From Pseudomonas farsensis (GTDB lineage Bacteria; Pseudomonadota; Gammaproteobacteria; Pseudomonadales; Pseudomonadaceae), in NCBI RefSeq assembly GCF_014268805.2, contig NZ_JABWRF020000001.1, forward strand, positions 682,001 through 746,000: a stretch of 64,000 nt of DNA. The letters are read 5' to 3'. The notes beneath the pieces were generated by a model, which worked only from the letters and a program-made list of their open reading frames with translations, did no database searches and had not been told where the DNA came from. Positions 38,394 to 46,767 of this stretch are shown in pieces (positions within the stretch are counted from its first letter, which is position 1; every line of letters starts with the position of its first letter). The translations under genes were made by a program, and so were the position numbers.

Positions 38394-39122
38394 ATGAAAC
38401 AACATCGTCTGGCGGCCGCGGTTGCCCTGGTAAGTCTGGTGCTGGCGGGCTGTGACGCCCAGACCAGCAGCGTCGAGCTGAAGACCCCGGCCCAGAAAGC
38501 CTCCTACGGCATCGGCCTGAACATGGGCAAGAGCCTGGCTCAGGAAGGCATGGACGACCTGGATTCGAAAGCTGTTGCCCAGGGCATCGAAGACGCCGTC
38601 GGCAAGAAAGAGCAGCGCCTGAAGGACGACGAACTGGTCGAAGCCTTCACCGCCCTGCAGAAGCGCGCCGAAGAACGCCTGGCCAAAGCCAGCGAAGAAG
38701 CCTCTGCTTCCGGCAAGAAATTCCTTGAAGAGAACGGCAAGAAGGCAGGCGTGGTCACCACCGCCTCCGGCCTGCAGTACGAAGTGGTCAAGAAAGCCGA
38801 CGGCCCACAGCCTAAGCCGACTGACGTGGTTACCGTCCACTACGAAGGCAAGCTGATCGATGGCAAGGTGTTCGACAGCTCCGTCGAGCGCGGCAGCCCG
38901 ATCGACCTGCCGGTCAGCGGCGTGATTCCAGGCTGGGTTGAAGGCCTGCAACTGATGCACGTTGGCGAGAAGTACAAGCTGTACATCCCGGCTGAGCTGG
39001 CCTACGGTGCGCAAAGCCCAAGCCCGTTGATCCCAGCCAACTCGGTGCTGGTGTTCGACCTCGAACTGCTGGGCATCAAAGACCCGGCCCAGCAGGACGC
39101 AGAACAGGCACCTGCGCAATAA
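38394..39122 (+). CDS. FKBP-type peptidyl-prolyl isomerase lipoprotein (FklB/FkpA-like)
   Basis: The 242-residue protein has a lipoprotein signal (MKQHRLAAAVALVSLVLAGC, lipobox LAGC with Cys at residue 20), an N-terminal helical dimerisation domain, and a C-terminal FKBP domain (VTVHYEGKLIDGKVFDSS, GWVEGLQLMHVGEKYKLYIP). It assists folding of envelope proteins. ATG 38394 has AAGGA eight bases upstream; an ATG eight codons earlier would spoil the signal peptide. A strong terminator follows. Confidence 0.94.
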   Translation: MKQHRLAAAVALVSLVLAGCDAQTSSVELKTPAQKASYGIGLNMGKSLAQEGMDDLDSKAVAQGIEDAVGKKEQRLKDDELVEAFTALQKRAEERLAKASEEASASGKKFLEENGKKAGVVTTASGLQYEVVKKADGPQPKPTDVVTVHYEGKLIDGKVFDSSVERGSPIDLPVSGVIPGWVEGLQLMHVGEKYKLYIPAELAYGAQSPSPLIPANSVLVFDLELLGIKDPAQQDAEQAPAQ

Positions 39123-39140
39123 GGTAGCCGTCTGCTGCAT

Positions 39141-39168
39141 AAAACGCCCCGTTTCGACGGGGCGTTTT
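39141..39168 (+). terminator. Rho-independent terminator after the FKBP gene
   Basis: AAAACGCCCC / GGGGCGTTTT forms a perfect stem with loop GTTTCGAC and a T-rich end, 18 bases after the stop codon. Confidence 0.93.
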
Positions 39169-39358
39169 CATTTGTGCACGGCTTGACGCGAACCGCAGCC
39201 GTCATTCACTGTCGCAAGCAATGTGCATGTAGCACCGTCAACGCCTTCCCTGTCGCAAAACGTTTGCGGCTCTGAAACGACTGTGTAAAAAATGCCCGAT
39301 CCGTGCCCGGCCCTTGCCGGGCGGGCGCGATATGGGCCAAAACACGGTCCTGTTCACA

Positions 39359-39387
39359 AGGTTATCCACAATAATTGTGGATAACCT
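39359..39387. promoter_or_regulatory. Perfect palindrome made of two inverted DnaA boxes
   Basis: A 29-base perfect palindrome contains TTATCCACA at 39362-39370 and its inverse TGTGGATAA at 39376-39384, both exact matches to the consensus DnaA box TTATNCACA, separated by five bases. It lies 22 bases before the DUF1232 gene start, in the position of a promoter or leader. DnaA-linked control or a DnaA-titrating site is possible; the palindrome could also act as an RNA hairpin. Confidence 0.65.
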
Positions 39388-39408
39388 ACCGGCTCCTCTG
39401 GAGGTTGC

Positions 39409-39849
39409 ATGAGCGCTCCCTGGAATTTCACCCGCTTTCTCCCCCTTGCCGAGCGCCTGCTCAGCCGTGGCCGCTTGCCTGCCTTGCTGTTCGCGGTGGC
39501 GCGCAAAGGCCCCAAGCTTGGGCAGTTGCGCGAGGACCTGCGGCTGATGCAGGCGCTCTGCCTGGCCTGGTGGCGGGGTGAGTACCGCGCCATCAGCCCC
39601 AAGGCACTGGTGACCATCGTTGCCGGCCTGCTGTATTTCGTAAGCCCGCTGGATGCGATCCCCGACTGGCTGCTGGGCGTTGGTTTTCTCGATGACATTG
39701 CCGTGTTGAGCTGGGTACTCAAGACCGTTGCCGATGAGCTGGGCCGCTTCAAGGACTGGCGCAGCAGCCAGGCGCCGGAGAAGCTTCGCGTGGTCGAGCG
39801 CCTGCCCGACAGCCCCGAAGCGCTGCGTCTGGAGCGCCTTGGGCATTGA
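39409..39849 (+). CDS. YkvA-family (DUF1232) membrane protein
   Basis: The 146-residue protein contains the DUF1232 signature YFVSPLDAIPDWLLGVGFLDD near residues 75-95, with one hydrophobic segment (LVTIVAGLLYFVSPL). ATG 39409 is preceded by GGAGG. Members are widespread small membrane proteins without a known activity. Two inverted DnaA boxes lie directly upstream. Confidence 0.9.
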   Translation: MSAPWNFTRFLPLAERLLSRGRLPALLFAVARKGPKLGQLREDLRLMQALCLAWWRGEYRAISPKALVTIVAGLLYFVSPLDAIPDWLLGVGFLDDIAVLSWVLKTVADELGRFKDWRSSQAPEKLRVVERLPDSPEALRLERLGH

Positions 39850-39939
39850 TTCCCGGCGAACCCCCGAGGTTGGTAATATAATTGGCATAAGCGTTATGCC
39901 TAGGGATTACATGCCGTAGTCCGAAGTTAAGGGGGTTGT

Positions 39940-40281
39940 ATGGGTATTCAGGTCATAACCCGGGACGGTCAGCCCGAGTACGCAGTGGTTCCCTGGGAGC
40001 AGTATCAGGCCCTTCTGGCAGCAGCAGGGCAGGCGCCGGCCAGTGCGCCTGGCGCCGCCGAGCAAGCTCAAAGCCCGGCAAGCCCAAGCCTGCATGCGTT
40101 GAGTGAGCTTCAGGCATTGCGCACAGCCAAAGGCGTCGCGCCGGAGTTGCTGGCGCGCAATGTGGGCATCAGCCCTGCGTACCTGGCCATGATCGAATCA
40201 GGCGAGCGCCGCCCGGATGCGGCGATCTTGCGCGCCCTGGCCTGGCATTTGGGGGTGGGTGGCTGGAGCGATCCGTCATGA
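39940..40281 (+). CDS. XRE-family DNA-binding protein with antitoxin-like N-terminus
   Basis: The 113-residue protein has a Phd-like opening (GQPEYAVVPWEQYQALLAAA) and a C-terminal XRE helix-turn-helix (LRTAKGVAPELLARNVGISP then AYLAMIESGERRPDAAIL, residues 60-100). Its stop overlaps the start of the next gene by four bases (ATGA). The two-gene coupling and the domain mix recall antitoxin genes, but the partner is not a recognisable toxin. Confidence 0.85.
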   Translation: MGIQVITRDGQPEYAVVPWEQYQALLAAAGQAPASAPGAAEQAQSPASPSLHALSELQALRTAKGVAPELLARNVGISPAYLAMIESGERRPDAAILRALAWHLGVGGWSDPS

Positions 40282-40646
40282 GTCAGGTCAGGATCAGCCG
40301 CCAGCAATGGGAAAGCCTGCTGACCGAGCTTGACCTGGCCCGCCGTCAACGCCACCTGCTCACCTACCGCGCGCTGCTTGAGCGCCTGCAATTGCCTAGC
40401 CCGGCGATGCAGACGCTAACCGCTGCGTTGGAATACCTGGCTGTGCTTGATGCCCGCGCCGAGCAGCCGCTGCGCAGCTCGCTGGTGATAAGCCAGGGTG
40501 CCAGCCGCCTTCCGCGTACCGGTTTTTTCGAGTGTGTGGAGCGGCTGGGGCGGTTTTCCGGGCCGGTAGATGGCATGGAGGCGGCGTCATGGCATGCTTC
40601 TGAGGTGGTGCGGGTGTTCGAATACCGTTACCCGGAAGAGGCCTGA
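40278..40646 (+). CDS. Hypothetical protein coupled to the XRE gene
   Basis: The 122-residue soluble, mostly helical protein (MSQVRISRQQWESLLTELDL, ending RVFEYRYPEEA) belongs to no family recognised by eye. It is translationally coupled to the XRE gene and followed by a REP fragment and a terminator. A partner or toxin role is only a possibility. Confidence 0.7.
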   Translation: MSQVRISRQQWESLLTELDLARRQRHLLTYRALLERLQLPSPAMQTLTAALEYLAVLDARAEQPLRSSLVISQGASRLPRTGFFECVERLGRFSGPVDGMEAASWHASEVVRVFEYRYPEEA

Positions 40647-40650
40647 CCGG

Positions 40651-40678
40651 CTTCATCGCGGGTCAAGCCCGCTCCCAC
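40651..40678. repeat. Single REP fragment
   Basis: CTTCATCGCGGGTCAAGCCC with GCTCCCAC matches the GCGGGTCAAGCCCGCTCCCA REP type of Pseudomonas, without an inverted partner. Confidence 0.6.
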
Positions 40679-40710
40679 GCTGCCCAGTTCTCTGCTGCTT
40701 TACTGAATGA

Positions 40711-40747
40711 AAAAGGGCCGGACATTGGTATGTCCGGCCCTTCTGTT
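40711..40747. terminator. Bidirectional terminator between the XRE pair and prc
   Basis: AAAAGGGCCGGACA / TGTCCGGCCCTT forms a 12-bp stem flanked by A-run and T-rich sides, suited to end both the rightward XRE operon and the leftward prc transcript. Confidence 0.85.
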
Positions 40748-40812
40748 TCACGACAGCGCGATGACTGTTTGATAACAGGTCACACTACGCTGCCCTGACG
40801 TATGTGAACGGC

Positions 40813-42888
40813 TCAGTGCTTGGCCACCGACGTGCTCAAGCTCAAGTAATCGAGCAGGATGCGCCCGGTTTCGGACAGGTACGCGTCGTCTTCCGGTTTG
40901 GTATCGTCAGGCTCGGCTGGCAGCGCGTCCTCGTCTTCTTTCTTCAGCTCCTTGAGCGGCTCTTCGCCCTTGGCCTTGCGCCGTACGTTCTCAAGCGCCA
41001 ACTGCTTGGCTTCGATCTCGTCGTGGCGAGCGCGGCGAACCTGCTCGTTGAGGCTGACGGTCTTTTCGTTCATCAGCTTTTGCGTCAGTGCCAGGCGATC
41101 GCGGATATAGGCGAACTCCGGGTCTTTGTCGCTACGCGCATCATGCTGCGCCTTGAGTTGGGCCAGGAACGGCTTGAACGGGTCGACCGCAGGCTTGACC
41201 ACCGGGCGGATGGTGTCCCAAGGCATGGCCTCGGGCAGGGCGCTCTCGCCGATTTCCTTGGTGTCGATGATCGACGGGTAGTCGATATCCGGCAGTACGC
41301 CCTGGTGCTGGGTGCTCTGCCCGGAAACCCGGTAGAACTTGGCCAGGGTCAGCTTGAGCTCGCCGTGGTTGAGCGGCTGGATGGTCTGCACGGTGCCTTT
41401 GCCGAAGGTCTGGCCGCCGATGATCAGGCCGCGGTGGTAGTCCTGCATGGCGCCGGCAAAAATCTCCGACGCCGACGCCGACAGGCGGTTTACCAACAGT
41501 GCCAACGGGCCTTTGTAGAACGCGCCGGGGTTTTCATCCTCGAGCACATCGACGCGGCCGTCGGCGTTGCGTACCAGCACCGTCGGGCCTTTCTCGATAA
41601 ACAGGCTGGTCAGTTCGGTGGCTTCCTGCAGCGAGCCACCGCCGTTGTTGCGCAGGTCGATGACCACGCCGTCGACCTTTTCCTTCTGCAGCTCGGTCAG
41701 CAGCTTCTTCACGTCGCGCGTGGTGCTCTTGTAGTCCGGGTCACCGGCGCGATAGGCCTTGAAGTCCAGGTAGAAGGCCGGAATCTCGATGATGCCGAGC
41801 TTGTAGTCGCGGCCATCCTGCTTGAGCTTGAGCACCGACTTTTTCGCCGCCTGCTCTTCAAGCTTCACGGCCTCGCGGGTGATCGAGACGATCTTGCTGG
41901 TCTGGTCGCTCGGCGCATTGCTGGCCGGGATCACCTCAAGGCGCACCACCGAGCCTTTCGGGCCACGGATCAGCTTGACCACTTCATCCAGGCGCCAGCC
42001 GACCACATCGACCATCTCTTTGTTGCCCTGGGCAACGCCGATGATCTTGTCGGCCGGTGCCACCTGCTTGGTCTTGGCCGCGGGGCCTGCCGGCACCAGA
42101 CGTACGATCTTGACCTGGTCATTGTCGCTTTGCAGCACAGCACCAATGCCTTCGAGCGACAGGCTCATGTTGATGTCGAAGTTTTCGGCGTTATCCGGCG
42201 ACAGGTAATTGGTGTGCGGGTCGTAGGACTGGGCGAAGGTGTTGATGTACGCCTGGAAGATATCTTCGGCGCGGGTCTGGTTCAGGCGCGCCAGTTGGTT
42301 CTTGTAGCGCTTGGTCAGGGTTTCCTGGATCTGCTTGGGATCCTTGCCGGAAATTTTCTGACGCAGCACTTCATCCTTGACGCGTTTGCGCCACAGCTCG
42401 TCCAGCTCGGCCTGGTTCTTCAGCCACGGGGCGTCCTTGCGGTCGACCAGCAGGTCTTCCTTGACGGTGAAGTCGATCTTGTCCGCGCCTTTGGCAAGCT
42501 CTGCCAGGGCGAAGTCCAGACGCTGTTTCACACGGTCCAGGTAGCGCTTGTAGATGGTGAAGCCGGGGTCGAGGTTGCCGCTTTTGAGGAAGTCGTCGAA
42601 CTGCGTTTTCCACTTGTCGAACTCGGCGATGTCGGCGGCGGTGAAGTAGCTGCGCGAGGGGTCGAGCAACTTGATATAGCTGTCGTAGATGATCACCGAG
42701 CGGGCGTCATCCAGGGGCGGCTTGCTGTAGTGGTGGCGCTTGAGCAGCTCGACCACGTTCAGGCTGGCGACGATTTCGTCACGGTCCGGTTGCAGACTGT
42801 CCCACTTGTTGGCGGCGGCCGCAGTGCCGCCGAGCGTGAGGCTGCCAAGCCCGATTACAAGGGCGAGGCTGGTAGTTAGATGCTTCAT
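40813..42888 (-). CDS. prc: Carboxy-terminal processing (tail-specific) protease
   Basis: The 691-residue periplasmic serine protease has an N-terminal signal peptide (MKHLTTSLALVIGLGSLTLG, cleavage after AAA), a PDZ domain near residues 235-320 (SLEGIGAVLQSDNDQVKIVR) and an S41 catalytic domain with the Ser/Lys dyad in RLSASASEIFAG and GQTFGKGTVQ near 455-480. In Pseudomonas this protease trims envelope proteins and influences the alginate/AlgU regulatory pathway. ATG 42888 gives a standard signal peptide; an in-frame ATG 11 codons earlier is an alternative. It is divergent from the quinone oxidoreductase gene. Confidence 0.93.
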   Translation of the reverse strand: MKHLTTSLALVIGLGSLTLGGTAAAANKWDSLQPDRDEIVASLNVVELLKRHHYSKPPLDDARSVIIYDSYIKLLDPSRSYFTAADIAEFDKWKTQFDDFLKSGNLDPGFTIYKRYLDRVKQRLDFALAELAKGADKIDFTVKEDLLVDRKDAPWLKNQAELDELWRKRVKDEVLRQKISGKDPKQIQETLTKRYKNQLARLNQTRAEDIFQAYINTFAQSYDPHTNYLSPDNAENFDINMSLSLEGIGAVLQSDNDQVKIVRLVPAGPAAKTKQVAPADKIIGVAQGNKEMVDVVGWRLDEVVKLIRGPKGSVVRLEVIPASNAPSDQTSKIVSITREAVKLEEQAAKKSVLKLKQDGRDYKLGIIEIPAFYLDFKAYRAGDPDYKSTTRDVKKLLTELQKEKVDGVVIDLRNNGGGSLQEATELTSLFIEKGPTVLVRNADGRVDVLEDENPGAFYKGPLALLVNRLSASASEIFAGAMQDYHRGLIIGGQTFGKGTVQTIQPLNHGELKLTLAKFYRVSGQSTQHQGVLPDIDYPSIIDTKEIGESALPEAMPWDTIRPVVKPAVDPFKPFLAQLKAQHDARSDKDPEFAYIRDRLALTQKLMNEKTVSLNEQVRRARHDEIEAKQLALENVRRKAKGEEPLKELKKEDEDALPAEPDDTKPEDDAYLSETGRILLDYLSLSTSVAKH

Positions 42889-43028
42889 GCTGATTCGACG
42901 TGTGGGCAATTGATCACGCATAGTAGGCCGTCTTTTCCTTCGCCGGTTCCATGAAGCCGGCCAAATACTGCAAAAAGCCTGGGGCAAGCGTTCCCCAGGC
43001 TCAGTCATGACTCAACTATGGAGGCACT

Positions 43029-43991
43029 GTGAAGGCATTGCAAGGCGTTGAAGGACATGTGAGCTGGGTCGAAGCCGAACGTCCGGCTTGCGACGCAGGG
43101 CAGGTACGCATTCGAGTGGCGGCTGCCGGGTTGAACCGCGCCGACCTGCTGCAAAAGGCCGGGCTATACCCCCCACCCCCTGGTGCCAGCCCTTATATGG
43201 GGCTGGAGTGCGCCGGGGTGATCGAGGAAGTCGGCGCAGGCGTTGCCTGGCGCGTTGGCGACCGGGTGTGCGCGCTGCTGGCCAGCGGCGCCATGGCGCA
43301 AGAGGTGGTGGTCGATGCACGTCATGTGCTGCCGGTGCCTGAAGGCCTGAGCCTGCACGAAGCGGCGGCGCTGCCGGAGGTGTATGCCACGGCGTGGTTG
43401 AACATCTTCCAGCTCGGCGCACTGAAACCGGGCGAGAAGGTGCTGGTGCATGCCGGCGCCAGCGGTGTGGGCTCGGCGGCCATCCAGCTGTGCAAGGCGT
43501 TTGGTAGCCCGGTGTGGGTCAGCGTCGGTTCCAAGGAGCGCCTGGCTTACTGCGAGGCGCTTGGGGCCGCAGGCGGGGTGGTGCGCAACGAGAACCTCGA
43601 CGACCTCAAAGGCCTGGGCCCGTTTGACGTGGTGCTGGACCCGGTGGGCGCCAGTTATGGTGCGCTCAATCTGGAGGTGCTGTCGCGTGACGGGCGCTGG
43701 GTGATCATCGGCCTGATGGGCGGGCGCAAGGTCGAGTTGGACCTTGGCGTGGTGCTTGGCAAGCGCCTGGAGATCACCGGTTCGACTTTGCGCAATCGGG
43801 ACGACAGCTTCAAGGCCGAGTTGCTGCGCGAGCTGGCTGTGCAGGTATGGCCGCTGTTCAGCGAAGGGCGCCTGTCGCCGCAATTGGTCGACACCTACCC
43901 AGTGGAGTTCGCCCAGGCAGCGTATGCCGCGCTCGAAAGCAACCAGGTCTCGGGCAAGCTGGTGATGGTCATCGACCCAAGCCTCAAGTAG
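43029..43991 (+). CDS. NAD(P)H:quinone oxidoreductase (zeta-crystallin type)
   Basis: The 320-residue medium-chain dehydrogenase lacks zinc ligands and shows the QOR signature: AGLNRADLLQKAGLYPPPPG near residue 35 and the nucleotide motif VLVHAGASGVGSAAIQLCKA near 140-160. It reduces quinones using NADPH. The start is GTG at 43029 with GGAGG seven bases upstream. Confidence 0.92.
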   Translation: MKALQGVEGHVSWVEAERPACDAGQVRIRVAAAGLNRADLLQKAGLYPPPPGASPYMGLECAGVIEEVGAGVAWRVGDRVCALLASGAMAQEVVVDARHVLPVPEGLSLHEAAALPEVYATAWLNIFQLGALKPGEKVLVHAGASGVGSAAIQLCKAFGSPVWVSVGSKERLAYCEALGAAGGVVRNENLDDLKGLGPFDVVLDPVGASYGALNLEVLSRDGRWVIIGLMGGRKVELDLGVVLGKRLEITGSTLRNRDDSFKAELLRELAVQVWPLFSEGRLSPQLVDTYPVEFAQAAYAALESNQVSGKLVMVIDPSLK

Positions 43992-44314
43992 GCAGGCCTG
44001 GCCCCATCGCAGGCCGAGCTCAAGCGCAACATTGCTCGTTGTACCCAATCCTGAGGGAAACGATAGAGAGTTGTGGCGAGCGGGCTTGTCCCGCGTTGGG
44101 CTGCGCAGCAGCCCTGAAAACAAGGGGCTGCTGCGCAGCCCAACGCGGGACAAGCCCGCTCGCCACAAGGAGATATGTCTGGCGAAAACAGGGTTGTACA
44201 AAACCATAGAATCTCCCACAGGGTCTCAGTCGGGCACATCTATCACGGCCCGGCACAGCTTTTGTGGGAGCTGGCGCCAGCCTGCGATGAGGCCGGCACC
44301 GGCAGACCCGCCGC
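43992..44314. repeat. Composite repeat unit, inverted copy of the one at 10480-10740
   Basis: This 323-base gap between convergent genes contains no gene. It holds a palindrome (about 44070-44167; arms GTGGCGAGCGGGCTTGTCCC), then CAAGGAGATATGTCTGGCG, GTTGTACAAAACCATAGAAT, and a further GGAGCTGGCGCCAGCCTGCG arm. The order and sequence match the complement of 10480-10740, so the two are long inverted copies 33 kb apart. Confidence 0.75.
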
Positions 44315-44968
44315 TCAAACCCAGCTCAGCACCGGCCAGCCATGGGTCCGTGCATGTTCGTGCAACACCGGGTCAGGGTTAACCGCAACCGGGTGATCGA
44401 CCTTTAGCAACAGCGGCAAGTCATTGCGCGAATCGGAGTAAAAACTCGCCCCCTCAAGGTTTTCCTGCTCCTGGTCCAGCCATTCCAGCAAACGGGTGAT
44501 CTTGCCCTCGCGGTAGGTCAGCACGCCGTGGGTCCTGCCGGTATACACCCCGTTTATCGCCTCAAGCTCGATGGCCAGGTACTCCTCCACCCCAAGGCGC
44601 GCCGCAATCGGGCCCACCAGGTGCGTGCCGCTGGCCGAAATGATCAGGATGCGGTCACCGCGCTTGCGGTGTTCGGCAATGCAGCGGCAGGCATCGCCGA
44701 AGATGATCGGCTCGATCACCTCCTCGACCCACGGCTCGACCAGGTGCTCGACTTCCTCCAGGGTGCGGCCTGCAATCGGCTCCAGGCTGAACGCCATGTA
44801 GTCCTCCATTTGCAGGTGGCCCTTGCCATAGGCTTTCATCAGTTCATGGTCGCGCTTGAGGAATGCCTTGCCATCGACCCAGCCAAGCCGGGCCATCTGT
44901 TCGCTCCACAGCGACGCGCAGTCGCCGTGGATCAAGGTTTCATCCAGATCGAAAATTGCCAGTGCCAT
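44315..44968 (-). CDS. HAD-superfamily phosphatase (HAD-IB, SerB-like)
   Basis: The 217-residue protein has HAD motif I IFDLDETLIHGD at residues 4-15, motif II in ISASGTHLVGP near 110, and motif IV YSDSRNDLPLL near 180. The subfamily IB helical cap resembles phosphoserine or histidinol-phosphate phosphatases. ATG 44968 is preceded by AAGGAG. It is the last gene of the leftward ABC transporter operon (13 bases after the ATPase gene), so it may process the imported phosphorylated compound. Confidence 0.9.
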   Translation of the reverse strand: MALAIFDLDETLIHGDCASLWSEQMARLGWVDGKAFLKRDHELMKAYGKGHLQMEDYMAFSLEPIAGRTLEEVEHLVEPWVEEVIEPIIFGDACRCIAEHRKRGDRILIISASGTHLVGPIAARLGVEEYLAIELEAINGVYTGRTHGVLTYREGKITRLLEWLDQEQENLEGASFYSDSRNDLPLLLKVDHPVAVNPDPVLHEHARTHGWPVLSWV

Positions 44969-44981
44969 GTGCTGCGTCTCC

Positions 44982-45971
44982 TTAGGCCACTTCCCGTAGC
45001 GCCGTTGGGTCGATCGACAAGGATACGCGCTTGCCATCGGCGTGCAGGTCGGCTGCCGAGCGGTTGAGCACGTCCACCACCAGCTCGACCTCGCGCACCT
45101 GCACCCGGTAGCGGATCACGTTGCCGAGCAGGCTGTGGCTGCGCACCTCGGCGTCCAGCTCACCGTTCAGGCCCAGGGTGATCGACTCCGGGCGGATCGC
45201 CAGGCGCCCGCTGACCGGGCGTTGCAGCAAGCGGCTGGCGCGGTCGGCGTCGAGCAGGTTGTAGTTGCCGATAAAGCCTGCGGCAAACAGGTCGACCGGG
45301 GCGGTGTAGAGGGTTTCGGCATCGCCGCTCTGCACGATGCGCCCTTGGTTCATCAGCACGATGCGGTCCGACATGGTGAGCGCTTCTTCCTGATCGTGGG
45401 TGACGAAGATAGTCGTCAACCCCAGCTCGCGCTGGATGGCGCGGATCTGCTCGCGCAGGTGCTTGCGAATGCGTGCATCCAGCGCCGACAGCGGCTCGTC
45501 GAGCAGCAGCAGGCGCGGGCGGGTGACCAGCGAGCGGGCCAGCGCCACCCGCTGGCACTGCCCGCCAGAAAGCTGATGCGGGTAGCGCCCGGCAAAGCTG
45601 TTCAGCTCGACCAGCTCCAGCACTTCGCGCACCCGCACCTGGCTCTCGTCGGCCTTGACCTTCTGCATGCGCAGGCCAAAGGCGACGTTTTGTTCAACGG
45701 TCATGTTGGGGAACAGCGCGTAGCTCTGGAACACCATGCCGATGCCGCGTTTTTGCGGGGTCAGCGGCACGATGTCCTGGCCGTCGAGCAGGATCTGCCC
45801 GCTGTCTACCGGCGTCAGCCCGGCGATGCAGCGCAGCAAGGTCGACTTGCCGCAACCGGACGGGCCAAGCAGGGTGACGAACTCGCCGCGCTCGACCTGG
45901 CAGTCGATGTTTTCGAACACGGGGCTACCGGCGTAGCTTTTTTGCAGTTTCTGTACGCTGACAAAGCTCAT
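44982..45971 (-). CDS. ABC importer ATP-binding protein (PotA/PhnT/FbpC-like)
   Basis: The 329-residue ATPase has Walker A GPSGCGKST near residue 36, Q-loop FQSYALFPNM, signature LSGGQCQR near 134, Walker B LLLLDEPLSALD, H-loop THDQEEA, and a C-terminal TOBE regulatory domain (LAIRPESITLGL near 250). It powers the two permeases encoded just upstream. The subgroup imports polyamines, ferric iron or organophosphonates. Confidence 0.94.
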   Translation of the reverse strand: MSFVSVQKLQKSYAGSPVFENIDCQVERGEFVTLLGPSGCGKSTLLRCIAGLTPVDSGQILLDGQDIVPLTPQKRGIGMVFQSYALFPNMTVEQNVAFGLRMQKVKADESQVRVREVLELVELNSFAGRYPHQLSGGQCQRVALARSLVTRPRLLLLDEPLSALDARIRKHLREQIRAIQRELGLTTIFVTHDQEEALTMSDRIVLMNQGRIVQSGDAETLYTAPVDLFAAGFIGNYNLLDADRASRLLQRPVSGRLAIRPESITLGLNGELDAEVRSHSLLGNVIRYRVQVREVELVVDVLNRSAADLHADGKRVSLSIDPTALREVA

Positions 45972-45972
45972 C

Positions 45973-46767
45973 TCAGGTCTTGTCCTTGTTCAAACGGTTG
46001 GCCACCCAGGTGAGTACCAGCACGAAGGCGAAATAGGAGATCACCAGCGCGCTGTTGAAGTGGCCGCTGCTGTTGCGCATGTTGTTCAGGTAAACCTGCA
46101 GGGTTTCGTAGCGGGTGCCGACCAGCAGGTTGGCGAACACGAACTCGCCGAACAGGAACGAGAACGACAGCAGCAAGGCCACCATCAGCCCCTTGCGCAG
46201 GTTGGGCAGCACCACCAGCATCGCGGCCTGCCAGGTGCTGGCACCGAGCAGTTGGGCGGCGTCCATCAGGTCGCGCAGGTTGATGGCCTGCAGGTTGTTG
46301 GTGATGGCCCGGTACATGAACGGCAGGGCGATGGTGAAGTAGCAGCCGATGAGAATCCACGGCGTGCCGACCATCGCCATCGGCCCGCTGCCGTAAAGTT
46401 GCAGCAGCCCCACCGAGGACACCACCGGCGGTACCGCGAACGGCAGCAGGATCAGCACGTTCATGAACGCATCGAGCCTGGGGAAGTGGTAATGCACCAC
46501 GAACAACAGCGGCAGAATCAACAGTACCGACAGCAGCAAGGCCCCCACGCACACCAGCAGGGACTGGCCAAAGGCTGCCAGAAAGCGCGGTTCGCTCCAC
46601 AGCGCCACATACCATTTGAAGGTCAGCCCGCTGGGCAGCATGGTCGCCGACCAACTGGTGGCCAGCGAGTAGAGCAGGGTGCCGGCCAGCGGCAGCAGCA
46701 GAATCAGAAACAACAGGTACACCACCAGCTTGTGGTAGAGCCCGCCCTTGCCAGTTTCAGCGCGCAT
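45973..46767 (-). CDS. ABC importer permease
   Basis: The 264-residue membrane protein has six hydrophobic segments and the EAA loop (MDAAQLLGASTWQAAMLVVL near residue 165) that docks on the ATPase. It lies one base from the ATPase gene and overlaps the preceding permease by 11 bases. Confidence 0.92.
   Translation of the reverse strand: MRAETGKGGLYHKLVVYLLFLILLLPLAGTLLYSLATSWSATMLPSGLTFKWYVALWSEPRFLAAFGQSLLVCVGALLLSVLLILPLLFVVHYHFPRLDAFMNVLILLPFAVPPVVSSVGLLQLYGSGPMAMVGTPWILIGCYFTIALPFMYRAITNNLQAINLRDLMDAAQLLGASTWQAAMLVVLPNLRKGLMVALLLSFSFLFGEFVFANLLVGTRYETLQVYLNNMRNSSGHFNSALVISYFAFVLVLTWVANRLNKDKT

Noticed and set aside
40804..42879. 691-codon rightward frame opposite prc
   Set aside because: It mirrors prc in an antisense frame, has no domain content, and prc shows signal peptide, PDZ and catalytic motifs.
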